From Salinisphaeraceae bacterium UBA4764 (GTDB lineage Bacteria > Pseudomonadota > Gammaproteobacteria > Nevskiales > Salinisphaeraceae): a stretch of 12,220 nucleotides of DNA. The position numbers and the translations under genes were made by a program. Under the pieces are notes generated by a model that was not told the origin of the DNA, did not search any database, and saw only the letters and a program-made list of their open reading frames with translations. The stretch covers positions 15,811-28,030 of the forward strand of contig DHHU01000076.1 in assembly GCA_002403445.1 (NCBI GenBank). Reading direction: 5' to 3'. This document shows positions 6,720 through 12,220 of this stretch, piece after piece. Positions within the stretch are counted from its first letter, which is position 1. The number at the start of each line of letters is the position of its first letter.

Positions 6720-9113
6720 ATGGCTGACAAAGAACGATTTCCGGTATTACCACTGCGTGATGTAGTCGTGTTCCCGCATATGGCGATCCCTCTGTTCGTG
6801 GGGCGCACGCAGTCGATTGCGGCACTCAACGCCGCGATGGCCGAAGACAAGAAAATTCTGTTGGTTGCACAGAAATCCGCGGAAACCGATGACCCCGGAC
6901 GAGAAGACCTCCACGACGTAGCCACCGTCGCGTCGATATTGCAAATGCTCAAACTGCCGGACGGGACCGTGAAAGTGTTGGTCGAAGGCTCGGACAGAGC
7001 GCGTCTTGGGGACATTGAGTTGAACGATGAAGGCTATGTGACCGCTGAATGGACCGCTTTGCCGGAGCCTCAACGTGATGAAACCGAGATTGACGCGCTG
7101 ATGCGTTCGGCGGTGTCCACATTCGAATCCTACGCCAAATTGAATAAAAAAGTCTCCGGCGATCTGCTGTCGTCGCTTTCGAGTATGGAATCGGCGGGCC
7201 GACTGGCCGACACGATGGCAGGCCACCTGAATCTTCGGTTGGATGAACGTCAAGAGATTCTTGAAATTATTGATCCCAAGGATCGGCTTGAACACGTGGT
7301 CGCCAAGATTCAGTCTGAACTGGAGGTGCTGCAAGTCGAGAAAAAGATTCGCGGCCGGGTTAAGGATCAGATGGAAAAGTCGCAACGCGAGTACTATCTG
7401 AACGAACAGATGAAGGCCATTCAAAAAGAACTGGGCGAAATCGATGAGAGCGGCACCAGCGATCTGGACGAACTCCAGTCCAAGATCGAAAAAGCTGGCA
7501 TGCCCAAGGCGGCCCGCGAAAAAGTTGACGCCGAATTCAATAAGCTGAAGTCAATGTCCCCAATGGCGGCCGAGGCTACGGTCGTTCGCAACTACATTGA
7601 CTGGATGGTCGACGTGCCTTGGAAAAAGCGCACACGAACCAAAATCGATCTCGATAAGGCCCAACAGATCCTCGACACTGACCACTATGGGCTGGAACGA
7701 GTCAAGCAACGCATTATCGAAAACCTAGCCGTACAGTCCCGCGTCAAAAAAATCAAGGGCCCGATTCTGTGCCTCGTTGGTCCTCCGGGTGTTGGCAAGA
7801 CCTCGCTTGGCCGGTCGATTGCGCGCGCGACAAACCGCAAGTTCATCCGCATGAGTCTTGGAGGGGTCCGAGACGAAGCTGAAATCCGGGGCCACCGTCG
7901 CACGTATATCGGTTCTATGCCGGGCAAGATCATCCAGAATTTGACAAAGACCGGAGTTCGCAATCCGTTATTTTTGCTCGACGAAGTTGACAAGATGGCC
8001 ATGGATTTCCGTGGGGATCCGGCGTCGGCGCTACTGGAAGTGCTCGATCCCGAGCAAAACAACAGCTTCAACGACCACTATCTGGAAGTTGACTTCGACC
8101 TGTCAGAAGTGATGTTCGTGTGTACTGCCAACACCCTGAACATTCCACCAGCCCTGCTTGACCGCATGGAGGTCATTCGACTGTCAGGTTATACCGAAGA
8201 TGAGAAAGTCAATATCTCGAGCCAGCATTTGTTGCCCAAGGCTACGTCAGAGAATGGCTTGGAAGCTGGCGAGCTATCAGTATCCGAAAACGCTTTGACC
8301 AATATCATCCGGCGCTATACCCGGGAGGCCGGGGTGCGCAATCTTGAGCGCGAAATCAGTACCATCTGCCGGAAAGTAGTCAAAGAATTGATTCAATCTG
8401 ACCGGCGTAAATCGGTCAACGTCAACAATCGCAATCTGCATAAGTATCTGGGTGTGCCGCGTTATCGTCATGGCCAGATTTCTGAGGACGACGCTATTGG
8501 CAAAGCCACGGGGCTTGCCTGGACTGAAGTCGGCGGCGAATTGCTCACCCTTGAAGCTGCTGTCTTACCCGGCACCGGGAAAGCGCAAAATACAGGCTCG
8601 CTCGGCGACGTTATGCAGGAATCCATTCAGGCAGCCCTGACTTACATCCGGTCACGTGCGACGGAGTTGGGAATCGAACGCAATTTCATGCAGACCTCTG
8701 ACCTGCACGTTCACGTGCCAGAGGGGGCCACACCTAAGGATGGCCCGAGTGCGGGTACTGGCATGGCAACAGCGATGATTTCCGCGCTGACGCAAATTCC
8801 GGTGCGCGCAGACGTGGCCATGACTGGTGAAATCACATTACGGGGCGATGTCCTACCGATCGGCGGCCTGAAAGAGAAACTTCTGGCTGCGCACCGGGGT
8901 GGTATTCGCATTGTGCTCATACCCCAAGAAAACGCCAAGGATCTCAAGGAAATTCCGGCCAACATCACCAACAAGCTTGATATCCGGCCAGTGCAGCACG
9001 TTGATGAAGTAATTGATGCTGCACTCGTGCGTCAGCCAGAACCGTTGACCGAGCAAACGCCGACTACCGAAACGAAACCACCGGTGGATAAATCTCAGGC
9101 GCGCCCGCATTGA
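6720..9113 (+). CDS. lon: ATP-dependent protease La (Lon)
   Basis: A 797-residue AAA+ serine protease of the LonA type that degrades misfolded and selected regulatory proteins in the cytoplasm. The N-terminal substrate-binding domain (about 8-200) opens with [15 protein letters not shown], and a helical stretch near 200-280 leads into the ATPase. Walker A is GPPGVGKT (354-361); Walker B is [10 protein letters not shown] with Asp421 and Glu422. In the protease domain the Ser-Lys dyad is Ser677 (KDGPSAGTG) and Lys720 ([10 protein letters not shown]), two positions below the E. coli numbers. AAGAGGT at 6708-6714 is a good ribosome binding site five bases before the ATG. After the conserved core the protein ends in a hydrophilic tail of about 25 residues rich in Pro, Thr and Glu. 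The stop lies in the loop of an 8-bp hairpin. Confidence 0.97.
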   Translation: MADKERFPVLPLRDVVVFPHMAIPLFVGRTQSIAALNAAMAEDKKILLVAQKSAETDDPGREDLHDVATVASILQMLKLPDGTVKVLVEGSDRARLGDIELNDEGYVTAEWTALPEPQRDETEIDALMRSAVSTFESYAKLNKKVSGDLLSSLSSMESAGRLADTMAGHLNLRLDERQEILEIIDPKDRLEHVVAKIQSELEVLQVEKKIRGRVKDQMEKSQREYYLNEQMKAIQKELGEIDESGTSDLDELQSKIEKAGMPKAAREKVDAEFNKLKSMSPMAAEATVVRNYIDWMVDVPWKKRTRTKIDLDKAQQILDTDHYGLERVKQRIIENLAVQSRVKKIKGPILCLVGPPGVGKTSLGRSIARATNRKFIRMSLGGVRDEAEIRGHRRTYIGSMPGKIIQNLTKTGVRNPLFLLDEVDKMAMDFRGDPASALLEVLDPEQNNSFNDHYLEVDFDLSEVMFVCTANTLNIPPALLDRMEVIRLSGYTEDEKVNISSQHLLPKATSENGLEAGELSVSENALTNIIRRYTREAGVRNLEREISTICRKVVKELIQSDRRKSVNVNNRNLHKYLGVPRYRHGQISEDDAIGKATGLAWTEVGGELLTLEAAVLPGTGKAQNTGSLGDVMQESIQAALTYIRSRATELGIERNFMQTSDLHVHVPEGATPKDGPSAGTGMATAMISALTQIPVRADVAMTGEITLRGDVLPIGGLKEKLLAAHRGGIRIVLIPQENAKDLKEIPANITNKLDIRPVQHVDEVIDAALVRQPEPLTEQTPTTETKPPVDKSQARPH

Positions 9114-9124
9114 GATGGGCGCGC
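9099..9124 (+). terminator. GC-rich hairpin enclosing the lon stop codon, possible transcript end
   Basis: GCGCGCCC (9099-9106) pairs perfectly with GGGCGCGC (9117-9124) around a ten-base loop containing TGA. The stem is very stable, but the following bases are CCCCC rather than T, so this is not a textbook intrinsic terminator. It could stabilise the lon mRNA end or slow ribosomes at termination. Confidence 0.35.
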
Positions 9125-9499
9125 TCCCCCACTGGATAACTACACTATTGCCTGATTGCGCCGATGTGGTCTGAGATCACGTGCTGATTACACGGCGAGC
9201 AGAACCCCGGTTTGAAATACCGTCTCTAGTCGATCGCTTGGCTCCTGTTGCTGGAAAATGAAGGATGCACTGAATCATCTTTCAAGAGTTAGAATTATTT
9301 TTAAAAAATGAAAAAATATTACTATGATTCATGGGCTTACCATTAGTCTTATAATGACTGGATGTGTGTGCACATGCATCTTTGTGAGGGAGTAAATTTT
9401 TCAAACTTATTGAGTAGCCGCTTGCTGTTTTGATGGTCATCATGCGGTTCGCCGAAGGACCTGGATTCTGTCGCGAACGGAGGGTCAGTCAAGTCATTA
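9125..9499. other. Long gap between lon and hupB with an AT-rich segment flanked by inverted repeats
   Basis: No gene is convincing here. TGAATCAT (9271-9278) and ATGATTCA (9324-9331) form a perfect 8-base inverted repeat around 45 very AT-rich bases with A- and T-tracts. A perfect TATAAT follows at 9350-9355, but its -35 region is poor; an RNA from it would start near 9362. Further palindromes are ATGTG-N4-CACAT (9362-9375), TGATG-GT-CATCA (9431-9442) and GTTCGC/GCGAAC (9447-9452 and 9473-9478). The area may hold a second hupB promoter, protein-binding sites or a small RNA; I cannot decide which. Confidence 0.35.
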
Positions 9500-9528
9500 T
9501 TGACGGGGGCTGAACACGCTTGTATAAC
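9500..9528 (+). promoter_or_regulatory. Sigma-70 promoter for hupB
   Basis: TTGACG (9500-9505) and TATAAC (9523-9528) each match the consensus at five of six positions and are exactly 17 bases apart. Transcription would start near 9535 and give a leader of about 112 bases. The -35 box is half of an inverted repeat, GTCAA-N7-TTGAC (9488-9504), which could be an operator. Confidence 0.75.
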
Positions 9529-9566
9529 CCACTTGTGGCAAGGCTCGGTCATTAAGACGGAGCTAC

Positions 9567-9603
9567 TGGTATCGCACGACAGGGAGAGTGCTTTGCGATA
9601 CCA
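9567..9603 (+). promoter_or_regulatory. 10-bp stem-loop in the hupB leader
   Basis: TGGTATCGCA (9567-9576) and TGCGATACCA (9594-9603) are a perfect 10-base inverted repeat around 17 bases, including the purine-rich AGGGAGAG. It lies within the predicted 5' untranslated region, about 45 bases before the ATG. An alternative inner pairing, GCAC (9574-9577) with GTGC (9588-9591), competes with it. No T-run follows, so it looks like a leader structure or protein-binding site, not a terminator. Confidence 0.55.
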
Positions 9604-9630
9604 ACTGGCCTGTTGAAATTTTACTCAGTA

Positions 9631-9642
9631 TAGGGGCCCCTA
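9631..9642. promoter_or_regulatory. 12-base perfect palindrome over the hupB ribosome binding site
   Basis: TAGGGGCCCCTA is perfectly self-complementary and ends four bases before the hupB ATG. Its AGGGG is the only Shine-Dalgarno-like sequence there. In RNA it could pair between molecules or weakly fold; in DNA it is a symmetric site of operator type. Its function is unknown. Confidence 0.5.
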
Positions 9643-9646
9643 AGTT

Positions 9647-9919
9647 ATGAATAAATCAGAACTCGTCGATGCCGTGGCTTCGGAAGCCGATCTCTCAAAA
9701 GCCGATGCAGGGCGTGCTGTGGACGCGGTATTAAACCAAGTAACCAAGGCACTCAAGATAGGTGATAATGTATCACTGGTCGGCTTTGGCGTTTTTTCAG
9801 TACGCAAGCGCGCGGCGCGTCAAGGCCGTAATCCCAAAACCGGTGAGCCGATTCAGATTCCGGCAGGCAAGACGCCCGGATTCAAGGCTGGAAAAGCGTT
9901 GAAAGACGCTGTAAACTAA
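9647..9919 (+). CDS. hupB: HU family DNA-binding protein, beta-type
   Basis: A 90-residue histone-like protein, the standard HU length. HU dimers bind and bend DNA with little sequence preference and organise the nucleoid. The dimerisation helices fill about 1-40, [12 protein letters not shown] (42-53) starts the beta saddle, and RNPKTGEP (61-68) is the arm tip with the intercalating Pro63. The end [17 protein letters not shown] is typical. I use hupB because this is the usual HU gene after lon in gammaproteobacteria; HU and IHF subunits look alike, but the arm and ends fit HU. It has its own promoter and a structured leader. No terminator separates it from the tRNA genes 53 bases downstream. 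Confidence 0.95.
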   Translation: MNKSELVDAVASEADLSKADAGRAVDAVLNQVTKALKIGDNVSLVGFGVFSVRKRAARQGRNPKTGEPIQIPAGKTPGFKAGKALKDAVN

Positions 9920-9972
9920 TACAATTGAATTCGGACGGATTGGCCGATTTGCGGTTTAAGTTCGCCGATCGA

Positions 9973-10048
9973 GGGTGCTTAGCTCAGTCGGTAGAGCGTC
10001 GCTCTTACAAGGCGAATGTCGGCGGTTCGAATCCGTCAGCACCCACCA
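9973..10048 (+). tRNA. tRNA-Val (anticodon TAC)
   Basis: A full 76-base cloverleaf. Acceptor GGGTGCT (9973-9979) pairs with AGCACCC (10038-10044), the D stem is GCTC/GAGC, and the anticodon loop is CTTACAA on the stem TCGCT/GGCGA. The T arm is GGCGG-TTCGAAT-CCGTC, the discriminator is A, and CCA is encoded (10046-10048). Anticodon TAC reads GTA and related valine codons. No clear promoter lies between hupB and this gene, so read-through from hupB is plausible. Confidence 0.97.
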
Positions 10049-10058
10049 AAAGACATCC

Positions 10059-10135
10059 GGAGCGGTAGTTCAGCAGGTTAGAATGCCGGCCTGTCACGCC
10101 GGAGGTCGCGGGTTCGAATCCCGTCCGCTCCGCCA
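10059..10135 (+). tRNA. tRNA-Asp (anticodon GTC)
   Basis: A full 77-base cloverleaf ten bases after tRNA-Val. Acceptor GGAGCGG (10059-10065) pairs with CCGCTCC (10125-10131), the anticodon stem is CCGGC/GCCGG around the loop CTGTCAC, and the T arm is GCGGG-TTCGAAT-CCCGT. The discriminator is G, as expected for aspartate, and CCA is encoded (10133-10135). The two tRNAs are clearly one transcript. Confidence 0.97.
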
Positions 10136-10143
10136 TTTAGACG

Positions 10144-10170
10144 TGCGCCCGTTTCGGGCGCATTCTTTTT
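10144..10170 (+). terminator. Intrinsic terminator after the tRNA genes
   Basis: TGCGCCCG (10144-10151) pairs perfectly with CGGGCGCA (10155-10162) around TTT, followed by TTCTTTTT. This is the only textbook Rho-independent terminator in the window and ends the tRNA transcript nine bases after tRNA-Asp. Confidence 0.9.
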
Positions 10171-10196
10171 AACCGTTTAGTGACCGACCGATAAAC

Positions 10197-10215
10197 GACG
10201 CGCGGCAGGCGCGTC
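10197..10215 (+). promoter_or_regulatory. 7-bp GC-rich hairpin just upstream of ppiD
   Basis: GACGCGC (10197-10203) and GCGCGTC (10209-10215) form a perfect stem around GGCAG. It ends 14 bases before the preferred ATG and two bases before an alternative GTG. It could limit access to the translation start or be a protein-binding palindrome. No good -35/-10 pair is visible between the tRNA terminator and ppiD. Confidence 0.45.
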
Positions 10216-10229
10216 ACGTGGATAATTCT

Positions 10230-12161
10230 ATGCTGCAGCGAATACGGGATAATTCCAGTGGTCCACTGGCCTATGCCGTGGTTGCTGTCCTCATTTTGGT
10301 TTTTGGTGTCTGGGGTATTGGGTCATATCTCACGCCATCATCCCACCATCCAGTGGCTACAGTGGCTGGCCATAAAATTTCCAAGCAGCAACTGCGGCGC
10401 ACGGTTAATCAACAATATCAGCAGATTAAATCTCGTCTGGGCAAACAATTCGATCCGAGCAAAATTTCACGGCCCCAGATACGCCGTTCGGCGTTAACGC
10501 ATCTTATTCAGTCACGGCTTGTAATTGCCTATGCTAAAAATGCCGGATATCGTATCAGCAATAAAGATGTCCTGGCCGCTCTCAAACACAAGCGCGCTTT
10601 TCAAAAAAACGGCCAATTTTCTACCAAGCGTTACCGTTCTCGTTTAAAACGTGCCGGCATCAAGCCGGCTCAGTATGAAGCCGGTATCCGGCAACAGCTG
10701 TTGTCGCGTCTCATAGGTTATGAGATCCAGTCACAGGCATTTGCAGTGCCCCGATCGGTGAAGCTTGCTTACGATCGACGGCATGAAAAACGCCAAATCA
10801 GCCTTTTACGTTTCGATCCTTCGAACTGGCTCTCGGGCATCACTGTGTCGGACGCGGAAATCAAGAAAGCCTATAAAAATGCCAATCAGCGATATCGGCA
10901 ACCGCCCGAGGTAAAATTATCTTACGTAACTCTGGCAGCCTCGAAACTGAACGTTCAAACCAAGACTGACAAAGCACATTTGAAAAAGCTCTATCACAAG
11001 CATAGTGCGCGATTTAAAACACCCGCCAAACGTTCGGGACAGTTGCTTCGCGTGCCGATCAAAAAAAGTCAGGGCGATGCGGCCCACAACCTGATACAGA
11101 AAATCCGGGCCCGGTTAAAGTCAGGCAAGTCGATGGCCGAACTCGCCCATTCAATGGCCGACGTCTACTACCGAAAGATTCAATCAACGACCCAGCAAAA
11201 AGCCGACGCGCCGATTGCCGGCCCACTGTTCAATACGCCCAAAGGCCAGTTTTCCAGTCCCATCCAGAACGCGAATAACTGGTTTATCGTCCAACCCACC
11301 GCGGTCACTCCTGCCAGCAAAAAGCCATTTAGCAATCAGCAGGTGCAAAACACCCTAAAACGTATTGCCGAGAAACGCGCCCGACGTGCGGCATTCAAGC
11401 AAAAACGTAAGCAATTGAGCCGGCTGGCTTACCAAGCCCCGAACAGTCTCCACACCATTGCCAATAAACTCGGTCTGAAAATCCAGAACAGCGGCTGGAT
11501 CACCCGGCACAATGGTCAGGGCATTGGCGCCCATGCCACTGTTCGTAAGGCCGCATTCTCCAAAGACGTACGCAAGAAATCACTGAACAGCAAAGTGATT
11601 AAGTTGGGGAGCAAACGCGTCGCCGTCATCCGCGTGAGCAACAGTAAGGCTGCACAAAAGAAACCACTGGCCGCCGTAAGGTCAGAAATCGTTACGCATT
11701 TAAAGCAACAAAAAGCCCGAGCGAAGGCCAAAGCGGCCGCACAAAAGGCACGACAGCAACTGAAGTCCGGCAAGACCACACTGGATGCACTGGCCCAATC
11801 CGACAATCGGATCAGCGTTCAACATCCGGGCTTGGTTTCACGTTTGTCCAACAAACTTCACGCGCCTGTGAAACAGGCAGCCTTCGACGCGCCGCCGCCG
11901 GAATCAGGTCATGTGCGCTATGCGCTGGCCAAAGAATCCGGCGGCACCGTGGTTTTGATTGCGGTGAAAAAAGTTGACAAACCGGGCAAGCCCAAGAATC
12001 CGCAACAAAAACACCAGTTTCAACGACTGAGACAGCGTGAACGTCGCTACATGGGCTCGCTTGAATACGGCGCCTTCAGTGCGTGGCTCCGACAGACCCG
12101 CGATGTAAAAATATTCGACAAGTCTCTGAAGCCACAGGCATCAAGCGGCGCTTCAAGCTGA
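10230..12161 (+). CDS. ppiD: PpiD-like periplasmic chaperone (SurA N-terminal domain, degenerate parvulin domain), very basic
   Basis: A 643-residue protein with one N-terminal membrane anchor (about 12-34) and a large periplasmic part; PpiD proteins assist folding of newly exported proteins at the Sec translocon. MLQRIRDNS is the family start, so I chose ATG 10230 over the GTG at 10218. VATVAGHKIS (42-51) and the stretch about 85-165, with AFQKNGQF at 123-130, match the SurA-like chaperone domain. In the parvulin region (about 267-360) the usual HIL, GGDLG and GYH signatures are replaced by QLLRV, a sequence lacking the glycines, and NNWFI, so isomerase activity is unlikely. By hand count there are roughly 125 Lys/Arg against about 30 Asp/Glu, extraordinary for this family. 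Its place after hupB is the conserved PpiD position. The stop lies in a small hairpin loop (12149-12166). Confidence 0.9.
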   Translation: MLQRIRDNSSGPLAYAVVAVLILVFGVWGIGSYLTPSSHHPVATVAGHKISKQQLRRTVNQQYQQIKSRLGKQFDPSKISRPQIRRSALTHLIQSRLVIAYAKNAGYRISNKDVLAALKHKRAFQKNGQFSTKRYRSRLKRAGIKPAQYEAGIRQQLLSRLIGYEIQSQAFAVPRSVKLAYDRRHEKRQISLLRFDPSNWLSGITVSDAEIKKAYKNANQRYRQPPEVKLSYVTLAASKLNVQTKTDKAHLKKLYHKHSARFKTPAKRSGQLLRVPIKKSQGDAAHNLIQKIRARLKSGKSMAELAHSMADVYYRKIQSTTQQKADAPIAGPLFNTPKGQFSSPIQNANNWFIVQPTAVTPASKKPFSNQQVQNTLKRIAEKRARRAAFKQKRKQLSRLAYQAPNSLHTIANKLGLKIQNSGWITRHNGQGIGAHATVRKAAFSKDVRKKSLNSKVIKLGSKRVAVIRVSNSKAAQKKPLAAVRSEIVTHLKQQKARAKAKAAAQKARQQLKSGKTTLDALAQSDNRISVQHPGLVSRLSNKLHAPVKQAAFDAPPPESGHVRYALAKESGGTVVLIAVKKVDKPGKPKNPQQKHQFQRLRQRERRYMGSLEYGAFSAWLRQTRDVKIFDKSLKPQASSGASS

Positions 12162-12166
12162 AAGCG
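12149..12166 (+). other. Hairpin with the ppiD stop codon in its loop
   Basis: CGCTT (12149-12153) pairs with AAGCG (12162-12166) around CAAGCTGA, whose last three bases are the TGA stop. No T-run follows. The remaining bases to the end of the window show no gene or clear terminator. Confidence 0.3.
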
Positions 12167-12220
12167 GCCAGCGGCATGGCTCATGTTCAGCACACCTTTG
12201 AGCTCATTTGTAGGCTATAA

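Noticed and set aside
6747..7424. Minus-strand frame of 225 codons inside lon.
   Set aside because: Antisense shadow; composition mirrors the coding strand and no family motif is present.
9374..9433. 19-codon ORF after the TATAAT in the lon-hupB gap.
   Set aside because: No suitably spaced ribosome binding site and no recognisable peptide character.
1..12220. CRISPR arrays, insertion sequences, phage genes or defence modules.
   Set aside because: No regularly spaced repeats, transposase, integrase or toxin-antitoxin pair is visible; the tRNA genes are intact with no attachment-site duplication in the window.

Overview
The window reads as the chromosome of a gammaproteobacterium with moderate GC content. 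The best evidence is the gene order tig-clpP-clpX-lon-hupB-ppiD, all on the + strand, with ClpP, ClpX, Lon and HU sequences close to their E. coli counterparts. The genus cannot be named from the sequence alone.

Region 1 (1-3041) is accessory: an EmrE-type small multidrug resistance protein (+), a glutathione S-transferase of the YfcG/Ure2p-like type (-), and a divergent aldo/keto reductase (+). The three could contribute to detoxification or redox stress handling, but nothing in the sequence proves they act together. The gaps around them contain several small inverted repeats. The transferase has a peculiar start region: a perfect Shine-Dalgarno sequence serves a five-codon leader ORF whose stop overlaps the gene's ATG.

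Region 2 (about 3058-9124) is the cytoplasmic protein quality-control block. Trigger factor folds nascent chains, ClpP and ClpX form the ClpXP protease, and Lon is the second AAA+ protease. An extended -10 promoter precedes tig. The tig stop overlaps an ATG in the pattern TAATG, so clpP is probably translationally coupled to tig. A sigma-32-like heat-shock promoter can be proposed before lon. Hairpins whose loops contain the stop codon occur at the ends of tig, clpX, lon and also ppiD.

Region 3 (9114-10170) starts with an unusual 533-base gap. It holds an AT-rich segment flanked by inverted repeats, then a good sigma-70 promoter, a structured leader and a 12-base palindrome just before hupB. 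Two tRNA genes, Val(TAC) and Asp(GTC), follow hupB with encoded CCA ends and one strong intrinsic terminator.

Region 4 (10171-12220) is a PpiD/SurA-like membrane-anchored periplasmic chaperone. Its fold signature is normal, but its parvulin domain has lost the usual active-site residues and the protein is extraordinarily basic. I see no novel multi-gene system here. The most unusual items are the hyper-basic PpiD, the leader mini-ORF before the transferase, the hupB leader, and the recurring stop-codon hairpins.
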